Below are positions 17,187 through 26,177 of a stretch of DNA of 64,000 nt, one piece after another; within the stretch, counting starts at the first letter, position 1; each line of letters begins with the position of its first letter. The translations under genes and the position numbers were made by a program. The DNA comes from Brevibacillus laterosporus (GTDB taxonomy: Bacteria > Bacillota > Bacilli > Brevibacillales > Brevibacillaceae), in contig NZ_JAUKFY010000008.1 in assembly GCF_030489605.1 (NCBI RefSeq), positions 124,001-188,000 of the forward strand. The letters are read 5' to 3'. Under the pieces are notes generated by a model, which had not been told where the DNA came from, made no database searches, and saw nothing but the letters and a program-made list of their open reading frames with translations.

Positions 17187-18389
17187 ATGAAATCTTCGCG
17201 CTTTACTTTTACAACATTGCTCGTAGTGGTCTTTATTGCTGGTATTACTCAGGGATTGACGCTTCCTTTGCTAGCTATCTTGTTAGAGGAACGCGGCATT
17301 TCTGCTGTTTCTAACGGTTTGAATGCTGCTGCCCTCTATGTCGGAATGTTCATTATGTCGCCATTGATGGAAATCTTTTTACGCAAATGGGGTTATCGGA
17401 CATGTCTATTTATAGGGCTTGTTCTGGTGACATTCTCCACTTTGTTACTTCCATTGTTTACATCGCTTAGTGTATGGTTTGTCCTCCGCTTGATAATGGG
17501 AATGGGCGATTCTGCTCTGCATTATACCAGCCAGATCTGGGTGACGGCAACATCTACACCGGAGCGACGTGGGCGTGATCTTTCGCTATACGGTCTTTCT
17601 TATGGAGCTGGTTTTAGCGTAGGACCTTTAGCCATTAATTTAATGCCGTTTGGCTTGTGGGCACCTTTTATGGCGCTTGTTGCGTGTAATCTGGTGGCTT
17701 TCTTCATGCTGTTGCAAATTCGTAACGCCTACCCACCTGAAGTAAAAGCAAACGGTGGGAAAAAGGTAGTTAAATCAAGAGAAAAATACAAGATGGTCAT
17801 CCAAATGACATGGCTGGCTTTGATTCCAGCTTTCCTATACGGTTTTATGGAAACAACGCTAAACGGCAGCTTTCCGATTGCGGCCCTACGTACGGGAATT
17901 TCGGCAGAATCGGTTTCCATTATTTTGCCATCCTTTGTAGTAGGTAGTTTATTCCTGCAGTTGCCACTTGGAACCTTAAGTGACAGAGTAGGACGCAAAA
18001 AAGTCATGATGTGCTGTGCCGTAATTGGTTGCATCGCGTTTATGCTGTTCCCGTTGGCAACATCCTCTGTACCGCTAATGATGCTGTTATTAGCTTCTGC
18101 AGGAGCAGCGGTGGGTTCATTCTACTCGCTAGGATTAGCTTATTGTGCTGATATCCTGCCACAAGGCTTAATTCCGATTGCGGGAATTATTGCAAGCATG
18201 AATTTTAGCGTAGCAAGTATTATTACACCTAGTGTTAATGGATTCTTAATTAATTACATTTCTCCAACCTCAATCTTTGTGGCGATGGGTGTTATGTTTA
18301 TCGTTTTCTTCTTGGCAGCTATTTTCTTCCGACCAGAGAAAGCGCGGACTACATCGGTTCAAGAGTTTGAAGGAGTGGAAATGAAATAG
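17187..18389 (+). CDS. MFS transporter, drug-efflux type
   Basis: A 400-residue major facilitator with twelve predicted membrane helices. The N-terminal half has GITQGLTLPLLAILLEERG in helix 1, and the loop between helices 8 and 9 carries the MFS motif LGTLSDRVGRKKVMM near residues 263-277. It is similar in length and layout to B. subtilis YfkF/YceJ-type proteins. AAAGGAGA precedes the ATG. It follows the BmrCD-type exporter by 60 bases in the same direction and may be in the same transcript, which would make a small efflux cluster. Substrate unknown. Confidence 0.85.
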   Translation: MKSSRFTFTTLLVVVFIAGITQGLTLPLLAILLEERGISAVSNGLNAAALYVGMFIMSPLMEIFLRKWGYRTCLFIGLVLVTFSTLLLPLFTSLSVWFVLRLIMGMGDSALHYTSQIWVTATSTPERRGRDLSLYGLSYGAGFSVGPLAINLMPFGLWAPFMALVACNLVAFFMLLQIRNAYPPEVKANGGKKVVKSREKYKMVIQMTWLALIPAFLYGFMETTLNGSFPIAALRTGISAESVSIILPSFVVGSLFLQLPLGTLSDRVGRKKVMMCCAVIGCIAFMLFPLATSSVPLMMLLLASAGAAVGSFYSLGLAYCADILPQGLIPIAGIIASMNFSVASIITPSVNGFLINYISPTSIFVAMGVMFIVFFLAAIFFRPEKARTTSVQEFEGVEMK

Positions 18390-18397
18390 GATAAACG

Positions 18398-18432
18398 AGA
18401 CCTGGCTATGACAGCTAGGTCTTTTTTCTTTT
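18398..18432 (+). terminator. Intrinsic terminator
   Basis: AGACCTGGCT pairs with AGCTAGGTCT and is followed by a T-rich tract, after the MFS gene. Confidence 0.85.
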
Positions 18433-18444
18433 CCAAAATTGTCC

Positions 18445-18490
18445 TTGACGCATGTAAAAAAGAATTATACTATGATTGTAATCATTATTA
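18445..18490 (+). promoter_or_regulatory. Promoter with PerR/Fur/Zur-type operator ahead of the metal ATPase
   Basis: TTGACG (18445) and TATACT (18466) form a promoter with a short 15-bp spacer. TTGTAATCATTATTA at 18476-18490 is a 7-1-7 dyad with the TAATNATTA core shared by the Fur family; the arms are closer to PerR or Zur than to Fur. B. subtilis zosA is PerR-controlled, which favours PerR. Confidence 0.55.
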
Positions 18491-18545
18491 AAAAGTTTGC
18501 CTTATTCAATTATATTCACCTATGGAAAAATGCATAAAGCCGCAT

Positions 18546-18584
18546 GAACGCTGTTACCTTCGGGTAGCAGCTTCGTTTGTTTTT
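18546..18584 (+). terminator. Leader hairpin (possible attenuator) before the metal ATPase
   Basis: GCTGTTACC and GGTAGCAGC form a 9-bp stem with a TTCG loop, followed by CTTCGTTTGTTTTT. It lies in the untranslated leader between the promoter and the ATPase start, so it could be an attenuator. No ligand-binding fold is recognisable. Confidence 0.45.
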
Positions 18585-18658
18585 AGGGGAATTTTAAGTA
18601 TGATTCTCTTTCTCAACAAAGTAAATTTCAAACCAAAAAAGAAAGAAGGGTGATTGGG

Positions 18659-20575
18659 ATGTTACAAAAAGGAATGATGATTCTGTCAGGTGTGTGTGTT
18701 CTGATTAGTTGGCTATGGGGCAGCATCGCGGGGATTGATCCTGCTTGGATTGCTATTGTGGTATGTGGGGTACCCATTGCCATTACAGCGGGTAAGGAAT
18801 TATGGGAACAACGGCGTTTGAATAGCGACGTGCTGGTCACGATTGCAATCATCGCGGCTGCCTGTATTGGGGAGCTACTAGCTGCGGCTGAAGTAGCCTT
18901 TATTATGATGATTGGAATGTGGCTAGAAGAGAAAACAGTGGCCAAAGCCACTTCGGCTTTAAAGGAAATGGTAGAAATGACTCCTGAACAAGCCAGGGTC
19001 ATGCGAGGGGGACAGTGGATTGAGGCAAAAGCAGCTTCAGTGCTAGTAGGTGAGCTGGTTCTGGTAAAACCGGGTGAGAAGATACCAGTAGATGGAATTG
19101 TAGTAGCTGGTCAGGCTGCGATTGATCAGGCAATTTTAACAGGAGAGTCCTTGCCTGTTGAGAAGCGGCAAGGGGATGAAGTATTCGTAGGCACTGCCAA
19201 CACAAATGGATCCCTAGAAATTCAAACCACTCGTGTTGGTGAAGAAACAGCATTTGCTAAGGTAACGAGATTGGTAGAGGAGGCAATGGAGAAGAGGGCA
19301 CCTGTACAACGTTTGCTGGATAAATGGGCGGTATGGATCGTCGGGGCTAGCTTATTATTGGCTATTCTTGTGTATCTTGTTACAAACGATATGGTGCGTT
19401 CTGTGACCGTTTTAATCGTCTTTTGTCCCTGTGCCTTGGTATTGGCTACTCCGACTGCGATTATGGCAGGGATCGGAAACGCAGCAAAAAACGGGATTTT
19501 AATTAAAAGCGGTGTAGCACTGGAGCAGTTAGGCTCAATTAATACGGTTTTATTTGATAAAACAGGTACGTTAACAAAAGGAGCATTGTCCGTTGCCGGG
19601 ATTGCCCACGCGGAGAATAGTGCCCAAGAGGTGATGCGTTGGGCGGCGGCCTTGGAACAGCATTCGGAACATCCTATTGCTACAGCTATTTTACATCAAG
19701 CTAAAACATGGGAATTAGAACTTCCTGCCGTAGAATCCTTCATCATGCATGCTGGCAGCGGAATTGAGGGGATTGTTGAGGGTAAGCGCATCTATGTGGG
19801 GAATCCATTCTTTATTAAGGGACTCGGAATAGGTCTTGAGCAGGTGCAAGGCTTGCTTACTACGAAAGAAAAGGAAGGAAAGACGAATGTTCTTATTGCT
19901 TCCGAGCACAAGCTGCTAGGACTCATTTCAGTATCAGATCAGCTTCGACCTGAAGCTAGGGAAACGGTTGAAACATTAACAGAGGCAGGTGTTGAGGTAG
20001 CGGTCGTTACTGGAGATAACAAGGGTGCGGCGCGATTTATGGCGGAGCAACTGGGAATTACACAGGTGTATGCGGAACAAATGCCGGACATGAAATATAT
20101 ACAGGTAGAGCGCCAGCTTAAAGCGGGTCGCAAGGTAGCGATGATTGGTGATGGAATTAATGATGCCCCAGCGCTAACACTAGCGGATGTAGGGATTTCG
20201 ATGGGCGTGCACGGTACCCAAATTGCTGCGCAAGCGTCTGATGTGGTATTAATGTCAAATGATCTGCGTAAAATTGCCGATGTCATGCGTTTGGGTCAAA
20301 AGGCAGTACAAGTGATCCGGGAAAATCTAATCATTTCTACAGCGATTAACAGCGCTGCTATCCTCCTTGCTTTATTAGGCGTATTGGGCCCTGTATTTGG
20401 TGCGTTCGTTCACAATATTACTTCGGTACTAGTGGTAGTAAACTCTGCCAGACTAATCGGTTTTTTATCTACACCTAAAAATTCGCATCCATCTTCTCCG
20501 CATCATGGAGCACATTCATCAGCCGGGTATCCTGCTGATCCAGGAAAGCTTCAATCTGTAAATAAATTTGTCTGA
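18659..20575 (+). CDS. zosA: P1B-type heavy-metal ATPase, ZosA-like
   Basis: A 638-residue metal-transporting P-type ATPase without N-terminal metal-binding domains. It has the TGES actuator motif near residue 165, the CPC membrane motif in [13 protein letters not shown] near residue 260, the phosphorylated aspartate in DKTGTLT near 305, HP in [10 protein letters not shown] near 345, and [10 protein letters not shown] near 500. The last 30 residues are rich in histidine ([12 protein letters not shown]). The length is one residue from that of B. subtilis ZosA (YkvW), linked to zinc uptake under peroxide stress. The ATG at 18659 has AGAAGGG eight bases upstream. The metal cannot be read from sequence alone. 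Confidence 0.85.
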   Translation: MLQKGMMILSGVCVLISWLWGSIAGIDPAWIAIVVCGVPIAITAGKELWEQRRLNSDVLVTIAIIAAACIGELLAAAEVAFIMMIGMWLEEKTVAKATSALKEMVEMTPEQARVMRGGQWIEAKAASVLVGELVLVKPGEKIPVDGIVVAGQAAIDQAILTGESLPVEKRQGDEVFVGTANTNGSLEIQTTRVGEETAFAKVTRLVEEAMEKRAPVQRLLDKWAVWIVGASLLLAILVYLVTNDMVRSVTVLIVFCPCALVLATPTAIMAGIGNAAKNGILIKSGVALEQLGSINTVLFDKTGTLTKGALSVAGIAHAENSAQEVMRWAAALEQHSEHPIATAILHQAKTWELELPAVESFIMHAGSGIEGIVEGKRIYVGNPFFIKGLGIGLEQVQGLLTTKEKEGKTNVLIASEHKLLGLISVSDQLRPEARETVETLTEAGVEVAVVTGDNKGAARFMAEQLGITQVYAEQMPDMKYIQVERQLKAGRKVAMIGDGINDAPALTLADVGISMGVHGTQIAAQASDVVLMSNDLRKIADVMRLGQKAVQVIRENLIISTAINSAAILLALLGVLGPVFGAFVHNITSVLVVVNSARLIGFLSTPKNSHPSSPHHGAHSSAGYPADPGKLQSVNKFV

Positions 20576-20585
20576 TTGAAAAAGA

Positions 20586-20648
20586 GCAGATGGAAGCTGT
20601 ACAAGGGATAATGCTACGCTCAGGTTATCCCTTGCAGTCAACATCTGC
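20586..20648. terminator. Nested hairpin between convergent genes
   Basis: GCAGATG/CATCTGC form the outer stem and CAAGGGATAA/TTATCCCTTG the inner stem. It lies between the converging ATPase and deacetylase genes and could act in both directions. The T tract is weak. Confidence 0.5.
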
Positions 20649-20658
20649 TTGCTTATTA

Positions 20659-21390
20659 TCAATGAACTTTGCTTCCCTCATCCAGCAATTGACTAACAGT
20701 AACAAACTTATATCCTTTCGAACGCAAATCAGTAATGAGCTCCTGCAGGGCTTTTAAGGTTTGCTTTTGATTCATCCCGCCGTCGTGGAAGAGGATGATA
20801 TCCCCTCGGGAGGTATGCTTTTTAACACTGTTCACAATAACAGATGAGGTGCGGGCTAAGGACCAGTCCCGCGGATCAACCGACCAATAGATGATATCAT
20901 AACCTGACAATTGCACAGCATTCATCACATCAGTGGTAATCACCCCCCCTGGCGGACGATAGTATTGGGGAAGGACGCCTGTAGCCTTGTAGATGGATTT
21001 TTCAGCTTGTTTAATTTCATCATAGATCTCCTGCTCGGTTAGTTTGTTTAGATCGTAATGATGATACCCGTGATTTCCGATTTCATGTCCAGCTTTTTTT
21101 ATCCATTGCATAATGACAGGATATTTATCAGACTGGGATCCCAAGACAAAGAAGGTGCCAAGAATACCGTTCTTATGCAGCGTTTCTAGAATGCGAGGTG
21201 TATAGATTGGATCTGGACCATCGTCAAAGGTTAAAGCAACTACTTTTTTTTGCGTTTCAATTCGGTGGATAGGCTCATAGACCATTCGATTGGCAAAAAG
21301 ACCGACAGAACCTGATGCAGTTACTCCTAACCATGCTAAACCTATGAGGGCAAGGCAGCATGTAAAGCTTCTTGCCAATCGTTTTTTCAC
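20659..21390 (-). CDS. Polysaccharide deacetylase (NodB domain), membrane-anchored
   Basis: About 243 residues with an N-terminal membrane anchor or signal (residues 10-32) and a NodB domain. The motifs are in order: VVALTFDDGPD, HEIGNHGYHHYD (metal histidines), YYRPPGG, YWSVDPRDW and IILFHDGG. It probably removes acetyl groups from peptidoglycan or a surface polysaccharide outside the membrane; close relatives include the sporulation deacetylase PdaB and similar proteins. I prefer the GTG at 21390, preceded by GAAAGGGGAG, over the in-frame ATG at 21417, whose AAGGAAG is only three bases away. Confidence 0.88.
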   Translation of the reverse strand: MKKRLARSFTCCLALIGLAWLGVTASGSVGLFANRMVYEPIHRIETQKKVVALTFDDGPDPIYTPRILETLHKNGILGTFFVLGSQSDKYPVIMQWIKKAGHEIGNHGYHHYDLNKLTEQEIYDEIKQAEKSIYKATGVLPQYYRPPGGVITTDVMNAVQLSGYDIIYWSVDPRDWSLARTSSVIVNSVKKHTSRGDIILFHDGGMNQKQTLKALQELITDLRSKGYKFVTVSQLLDEGSKVH

Positions 21391-21532
21391 GGTAAATTCT
21401 CCCCTTTCTTCAGTCATTTACTTCCTTAGGTTGACCGAACAGGGATAAGAACATGCTGGAAGAAAAGCGCAAAGTTTGTCGGATATGATATCATGGAGGG
21501 AAAACGTTAAGGGTGAGAGGAGTGACAAGACG

Positions 21533-22336
21533 TTGGAAAAAAGCGGCTTGCTGCATGGACTTGCACATACCTATCAAGGAAAAGAACAACCTGTCGATTA
21601 TTATCTTCATATAGATGAGGAAAAAATAAGCCTGAATGAGTGGATTGGGCAACAAATATCGATTCAGTATGATGGACAAAAAAATTGTATTGCTTGTGGA
21701 CGCAAAACCAATAAAACCTTTAATAGCGGTTACTGTTATCCTTGTTTTACTAAATTACCAGAGAACGATCTTTGTATTGTCAAACCTCATGAATGTCATT
21801 TTGACCAAGGAACCTGTAGAGATGAGAGCTTTGGAGAATCGCATTGCATGATTCCGCATTATGTATATCTGGCGCTCTCTAGCGATGTCAAGGTTGGACT
21901 TACCCGTAAGAACAATGAATTAAAACGTTGGGTAGATCAAGGAGCCATTCGTGCTATACCGATTGCAGAGCTCCCAACACGTCGAATGGCAGGGGAGCTT
22001 GAGGTGCATCTCAGCCAATTCATGCCGGACAAAACCAACTGGCGCAAAATGTTAAAAGGTGAAGTAAAAGAAGCCGATCTAATTCAACTTCGGGAAGAAG
22101 CTTATGAGAAATTTCCTGAAGAGTTTAAGCCATTCCAATTGCGTGAAGACGAGTGGATCGATATTACCTATCCAATCCTAGAAACCTTATCCAAAATTAA
22201 TTCTTTATCCTTGGACAAGCTGGAATGTGTTTCTGGAAAGTTGCTTGGTGTAAAAGGTCAATATTTAATTATGGATATTGGAGTTTTCCAGGTACGAAAG
22301 CATGCCGGCTATCAAGTAACAGTGAAAACTGGATAA
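21533..22336 (+). CDS. DUF2797 zinc-binding protein
   Basis: About 267 residues. Cysteines in CIACGRKTNKTFNSGYCYPC (about residues 45-64) and CHFDQGTC form probable zinc knuckles, followed by a conserved core (MIPHYVYLALSSDVKVGLTR) near residue 105. This layout fits DUF2797, which lacks an assigned function. The start is uncertain: the TTG at 21533 has GAGAGGAG upstream and gives the domain a usual length, while in-frame ATGs near 21485 lack a ribosome site. The region around LSSDVKVGLTRK..RRWVDQGA-like residues recalls GIY-YIG nuclease folds, but I do not see a full catalytic set. Confidence 0.78.
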   Translation: MEKSGLLHGLAHTYQGKEQPVDYYLHIDEEKISLNEWIGQQISIQYDGQKNCIACGRKTNKTFNSGYCYPCFTKLPENDLCIVKPHECHFDQGTCRDESFGESHCMIPHYVYLALSSDVKVGLTRKNNELKRWVDQGAIRAIPIAELPTRRMAGELEVHLSQFMPDKTNWRKMLKGEVKEADLIQLREEAYEKFPEEFKPFQLREDEWIDITYPILETLSKINSLSLDKLECVSGKLLGVKGQYLIMDIGVFQVRKHAGYQVTVKTG

Positions 22337-22347
22337 ACCAAAGCAAC

Positions 22348-22386
22348 GGCAAAAACCATGGTCGCAAAGGATCATGGTTTTTTTGC
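22348..22386 (+). terminator. Intrinsic terminator
   Basis: GCAAAAACCATG pairs with CATGGTTTTTTTGC and contains a T run, after the DUF2797 gene. Confidence 0.8.
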
Positions 22387-22523
22387 TGTGTAAAGGCCAT
22401 TTCTACTCCGGTCTGCTGTTTATAACGTTTGCTGGAATAACTCACAGGATGTAAGGCCTGTCCAATGGATATTGTGAAATGGAGACTCATATACTTTTTG
22501 AAAAAGGCAAGAGGTGTTTTCTA

Positions 22524-23834
22524 ATGGACAAATTCTATCGTGATACGTGGGTAGAGGTCAATTTGGACGATATACGGACTAATATACGGGCTTTTCGACA
22601 GCATATTCCTGAAAAAACGCAAATCATGGCAGTAGTGAAAGCAGACGCATACGGACATGGTTCCGTAGCAGTGGCAAGAGAAGCCCTTGCGGCAGGTGCT
22701 ACTGCTCTAGCCGTTGCTTTTTTAGATGAAGGCATTGTTCTCAGAAAGGCAGGCATCACGTGTCCCATATTAATCTTAGGCTATACACCTATAAGGGCAG
22801 TGGAAAAAGCATTTGAATGGAACATCTCATGCACTGTGTTTCAACCGAATTGGATAAAAAAAGCGGAAAAAATCTTAGGCAGGAAGCAGAGAAGGAAGAA
22901 AACCAATAATCATGGAGGTAAACATGCAGATAACAATGAAGACAAATCAGAAGCAAAGAATGATCAAGATAAGAAGGAGATAGCCACACAGGAGAGTAAA
23001 CGCTTGTCTGTACATATCAACATCGACACAGGTATGGGACGGATTGGTGTAAGGACAAAAAAAGTACTTCTTTCTGTGGCGAAAGGTGTGTATAAAAGTG
23101 ATGTGTTTCAATGGGATGGCATCTATACTCATTTTGCCACGGCGGATTCACAGGAAGTCACCTATTTGAATCAGCAATTCGAAAGATTTCAGGACTATTT
23201 AGAATTTTTGGGAAAAAAAGGGTTTGAACTACCTGCTATTCACTGCTGCAATACCGCGGCTGCGATGACTCATCCTGAGTGGGGATTTGATTATATTCGA
23301 CTAGGAATTGGAATGTACGGATTATATCCATCTGTCTATATAAAATCATTACATATACTTAATCTAAAACCTGCTCTCCAAGTAAAAACCCGTATTTCAA
23401 ATGTGAAGTTTATGCAAAAACCGTTTGGCATAAGCTATGGTATTACCTATATCGCTTCACCAGGCGAACAGATCATTACTCTCCCGATCGGTTATGGAGA
23501 CGGTTTTTCACGTTTGCTTTCAAATAAGGGAAGCGTCCTTTTACAAGGAAAGCGATTTAGCGTGGTAGGCAGGGTAACGATGGATCAATGTATGGTAAGT
23601 GTCAATAAAATCAAGGCAAAAGTAGGAGATGAGGTCGTTATTTACGGTCGATCCGGCAAGGAAGAAATCACGCTTGAAGAGGTAGCCGAACTAATAGGAA
23701 CGATTAATTACGAGGTTGCCTGCATGCTTAATTATCGATTACCGCGTGTATACACCAAACAAAATAAAGTCGTCTGTGTCCGTAATTTATTAGCATCAAT
23801 CAATCCGAAGCCAGGAAAACATATGAAAAAGTAA
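22524..23834 (+). CDS. alr: Alanine racemase with a charged internal insert
   Basis: A 436-residue PLP enzyme that interconverts L- and D-alanine for peptidoglycan. The PLP lysine is in VVKADAYGHG (about residue 40), the second catalytic tyrosine in GISYGITYIA near 310, and RLGIGMYGLYPS near 270. The family is usually 370-390 residues. The excess comes mainly from a lysine- and asparagine-rich stretch at about residues 118-160, between IKKAEKIL and RLSVHINIDTGMGR, where other racemases have a short loop. The ATG at 22524 has AGAGGTG upstream. It could be a second, sporulation-type or dispensable racemase, since these bacteria often carry two. Confidence 0.9.
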   Translation: MDKFYRDTWVEVNLDDIRTNIRAFRQHIPEKTQIMAVVKADAYGHGSVAVAREALAAGATALAVAFLDEGIVLRKAGITCPILILGYTPIRAVEKAFEWNISCTVFQPNWIKKAEKILGRKQRRKKTNNHGGKHADNNEDKSEAKNDQDKKEIATQESKRLSVHINIDTGMGRIGVRTKKVLLSVAKGVYKSDVFQWDGIYTHFATADSQEVTYLNQQFERFQDYLEFLGKKGFELPAIHCCNTAAAMTHPEWGFDYIRLGIGMYGLYPSVYIKSLHILNLKPALQVKTRISNVKFMQKPFGISYGITYIASPGEQIITLPIGYGDGFSRLLSNKGSVLLQGKRFSVVGRVTMDQCMVSVNKIKAKVGDEVVIYGRSGKEEITLEEVAELIGTINYEVACMLNYRLPRVYTKQNKVVCVRNLLASINPKPGKHMKK

Positions 23835-24229
23835 CAGAGCCGATATATATTGAAAGTAGTGAACGTAAAGGGGAACTAAGGGTAAGAACAGGGAAGGACA
23901 ATAAAGAAAGAACTATTCCATTAAATGCAGAAGTAAGAAGGGCGATAAAAAGATACATAGAGGAGCGATCTGACAGTAACAATGCACTGTTTCTGAGGAA
24001 CCGACAGCAACGTATTAGTGTAAGAAGTGTTCAACATTTATTAGCGCAGTATGGTTTTCATGCCCATCAACTAAGACAAACATTTATTACAGCACTAGTA
24101 AGAGACAATCAAGATATAGGAGTGATTCAGTCTCTTAACGGACATAGGTCAGCAGATATGGTGTTACGTTATAGCAAGCTCACAGAGGAAGACAGACAAA
24201 AAGCGGTTGATAATTTGTTTTTAAAGTAA
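23834..24229 (+). pseudogene. Tyrosine recombinase C-terminal remnant
   Basis: An open stretch of 131 codons with no start codon or ribosome site, beginning in the last base of the alr stop. It keeps the catalytic half of a tyrosine recombinase: GKDNKERTIPLN, HAHQLRQTF (HxLR box), LNGHRSADMVLRYSKL (H/R and the tyrosine). The N-terminal DNA-binding half is missing, so it is a truncated integrase. It marks the left edge of an accessory island inserted directly after alr. Confidence 0.85.
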
Positions 24230-24256
24230 GCTATCCTACATGGATGGCTTTTTTTT
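24229..24256 (+). terminator. Intrinsic terminator
   Basis: AGCTATCC pairs with GGATGGCT (one G-T pair) and is followed by eight T, right after the recombinase remnant. Confidence 0.8.
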
Positions 24257-24612
24257 CGTAATGACCGGATATTTTCGAAAGGGGATACTTTTACATCCAT
24301 TCAGCATGTGCATATTTCGAATATGGGGATGAACACTTCCATAAATCCACCTTAGATGTTGAATTTACGATACGTTAACAGATGTAATCATAAGGTCTTT
24401 CATACTTCTCTTTTTTGAACCCCTTTGATGAAACATACATTTTATTAGAGCTATTTATAATCCTTGACTTTCAAAATCCTTTTCATAAAAGAAAGTAAAT
24501 CAATCTATTATTTTTTATTGTTATTTACAAAAATATACAATAAAGTTAGAATCAAGTTAAGATTGATAAAGGAATCAATGGGATTATTTATAAATTATGG
24601 AAGGGGATTAAC
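24257..24612. other. AT-rich leader of the first HTH-TPR regulator
   Basis: No gene seen in this 356-base stretch. TTGTTA and TAAAGT with a 17-bp spacer around 24519-24547 could be a promoter. The segment is much richer in A and T than the core genes on either side of the island. Confidence 0.4.
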
Positions 24613-25899
24613 ATGAGTGTAGGTCTGACTTTCACAACATTGGGGGAACTGATAAAGGGAAAAAGAGTGGAAATAGGCGTCAGTTTGTCAGAAGTGTCCA
24701 GAATGACAGGGATTAGTAAGGGGGTTTTATCGAAGATTGAATCTGGAGATACGAAACGTCCAGAGCTTCGGACATTAAAACCAATTGCAGATGTTTTAGA
24801 AATCCCTTATGAAGAGATAATTGAACGCTATGTTGAAATAGAACATCGAGTCGAAGTCTTGGATGATATATTACAGTTGTGCATTGAGGTCTCAAGCCCT
24901 TCTTTGATGACTAAGGTGGCAACGAAATTCCTTGAAAATTCTAAAGAGGAAACATACGTACTATTAGAGCATGTCTTTTGTCTTGCTAATAATACTGCAA
25001 ACAATGAAGTTAGACTGTCGCTTTACAATACAATTATTAAATATGCAAGGGTACACGGAATTCCCATGTACATAGCCAAATCGTCCCTGCAAAAATACCT
25101 AATTGAAAGACAAGATTTTAAGACTATGGAGGAGTCTTTTAAGATTGGCGAAGAAGTTATTCATTATGTAGATTTTTTATCTGAGGAAGAAAAAATAATT
25201 TTATATTTCAGAATGGCGCTTCAAGCTTATGCTATAAAGAAATATAAGGCTTGTATTGAACTATCCGAAGCAGGGATTACATTAGAAAAAAATGATACAG
25301 AGCTAAAAGCTAGAGCATATTTAGCAATGATTAACTCGCTCTATTTTTTAGGTTTTTATGATGAAATTGAGAAGCATCTGACTGTTTATAAAAAATTTGA
25401 TTATCATTTTGTCAATGAATCAGCTACATTGACTCAAGCAATGGTCAAGGCGAAAAGAAAGGAATATGAAACAGCCATCCCACTGTTGCTTGAGTGCCTA
25501 CAAAACATCAGCAAGGGTTCAAAAATTCATGCAGTTAATGAATTATTTGAACTATATTTAGAGATGGGGAAATTTGATTCCATTGCAGAATTAATTGCAC
25601 AAGAAGATAGCTTCTTGAAGATTGAATCAAAAACACCTTATAAATATTATTCGATGGGATTGTATTTTCAATATAAAGCAAATTATCAAATTTTAATTAA
25701 ATTATTTGAAGAAGGATTGGATAGTTACCTTAGCAGCATGTCTGCATACGGGAAAATCAATGCTTATCAAGATATTAATCAGTGTATGGAAAGCATACTT
25801 GATTTTTATATATCCAAAAACAAAAATCTTGATTTACAAATGCTACATAAGCTTCAAAAGGTATATAATGGAATTACGCAGGATAAGATAATTAGTTAG
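24613..25899 (+). CDS. HTH-TPR regulator, RRNPP-type peptide-sensor candidate (cassette 1)
   Basis: A 428-residue protein. Residues 8-70 form a Cro/CI-type helix-turn-helix (LGELIKGKRVEIGVSLSEVS, then TGISKGVLSKIESG). The rest is all-helical with degenerate TPR-like repeats (for example YKACIELSEAGITLEKNDTE and YETAIPLLLECLQNI). This layout is that of RRNPP receptors (Rgg, NprR, PlcR, PrgX), cytoplasmic regulators that bind imported signal peptides. AAGGGGATT precedes the ATG. A 41-codon secreted-peptide gene begins 15 bases after its stop, the standard genetic signature of an RRNPP receptor with its own signal. The ligand and targets are inferred, not shown. Confidence 0.85.
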   Translation: MSVGLTFTTLGELIKGKRVEIGVSLSEVSRMTGISKGVLSKIESGDTKRPELRTLKPIADVLEIPYEEIIERYVEIEHRVEVLDDILQLCIEVSSPSLMTKVATKFLENSKEETYVLLEHVFCLANNTANNEVRLSLYNTIIKYARVHGIPMYIAKSSLQKYLIERQDFKTMEESFKIGEEVIHYVDFLSEEEKIILYFRMALQAYAIKKYKACIELSEAGITLEKNDTELKARAYLAMINSLYFLGFYDEIEKHLTVYKKFDYHFVNESATLTQAMVKAKRKEYETAIPLLLECLQNISKGSKIHAVNELFELYLEMGKFDSIAELIAQEDSFLKIESKTPYKYYSMGLYFQYKANYQILIKLFEEGLDSYLSSMSAYGKINAYQDINQCMESILDFYISKNKNLDLQMLHKLQKVYNGITQDKIIS

Positions 25900-25914
25900 C
25901 ATAGGAGGATTGAG

Positions 25915-26040
25915 ATGAAAAAGGCAATTATAACGATTTTCATGACTTTAGCAATGGTAATTTCTATAAGTTCTATTGATTCTTCCTCTCATGTTGCAGA
26001 AGCTAAGATAATACAGTATGCGTATGATCCGGGCTATTGA
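25915..26040 (+). CDS. Small secreted propeptide, candidate quorum-sensing signal (cassette 1)
   Basis: A 41-residue ORF with a perfect AGGAGG six bases before its ATG. MKKAIITIFMTLAMVISI forms the charged start and hydrophobic core of an export signal, then comes a short polar linker with a probable cut after HVAEA, and the chain ends IIQYAYDPGY. It has the anatomy of Phr/NprX/PapR propeptides: export, cleavage outside the cell, and re-import of a short C-terminal peptide by an oligopeptide permease to bind the upstream receptor. The last seven residues, YAYDPGY, follow the same pattern as the last seven of the cassette 2 peptide. The exact mature peptide is unknown. Confidence 0.82.
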   Translation: MKKAIITIFMTLAMVISISSIDSSSHVAEAKIIQYAYDPGY

Positions 26041-26055
26041 CACTTATAATTTTTA

Positions 26056-26084
26056 TGAGCGCTATTTATTAGCGTTCTTTTTTT
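26056..26084 (+). terminator. Intrinsic terminator of cassette 1
   Basis: GAGCGCT pairs with AGCGTTC (one G-T pair) and is followed by seven T, 16 bases after the propeptide stop. Confidence 0.85.
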
Positions 26085-26177
26085 GGGTGTTTTTTGTCGT
26101 ATCTTGTAAAACATTTCAATTTGATGGATTTTTGAGGGAAATATAGAACAGGGGAACCACCATCAGATACGATTTAC

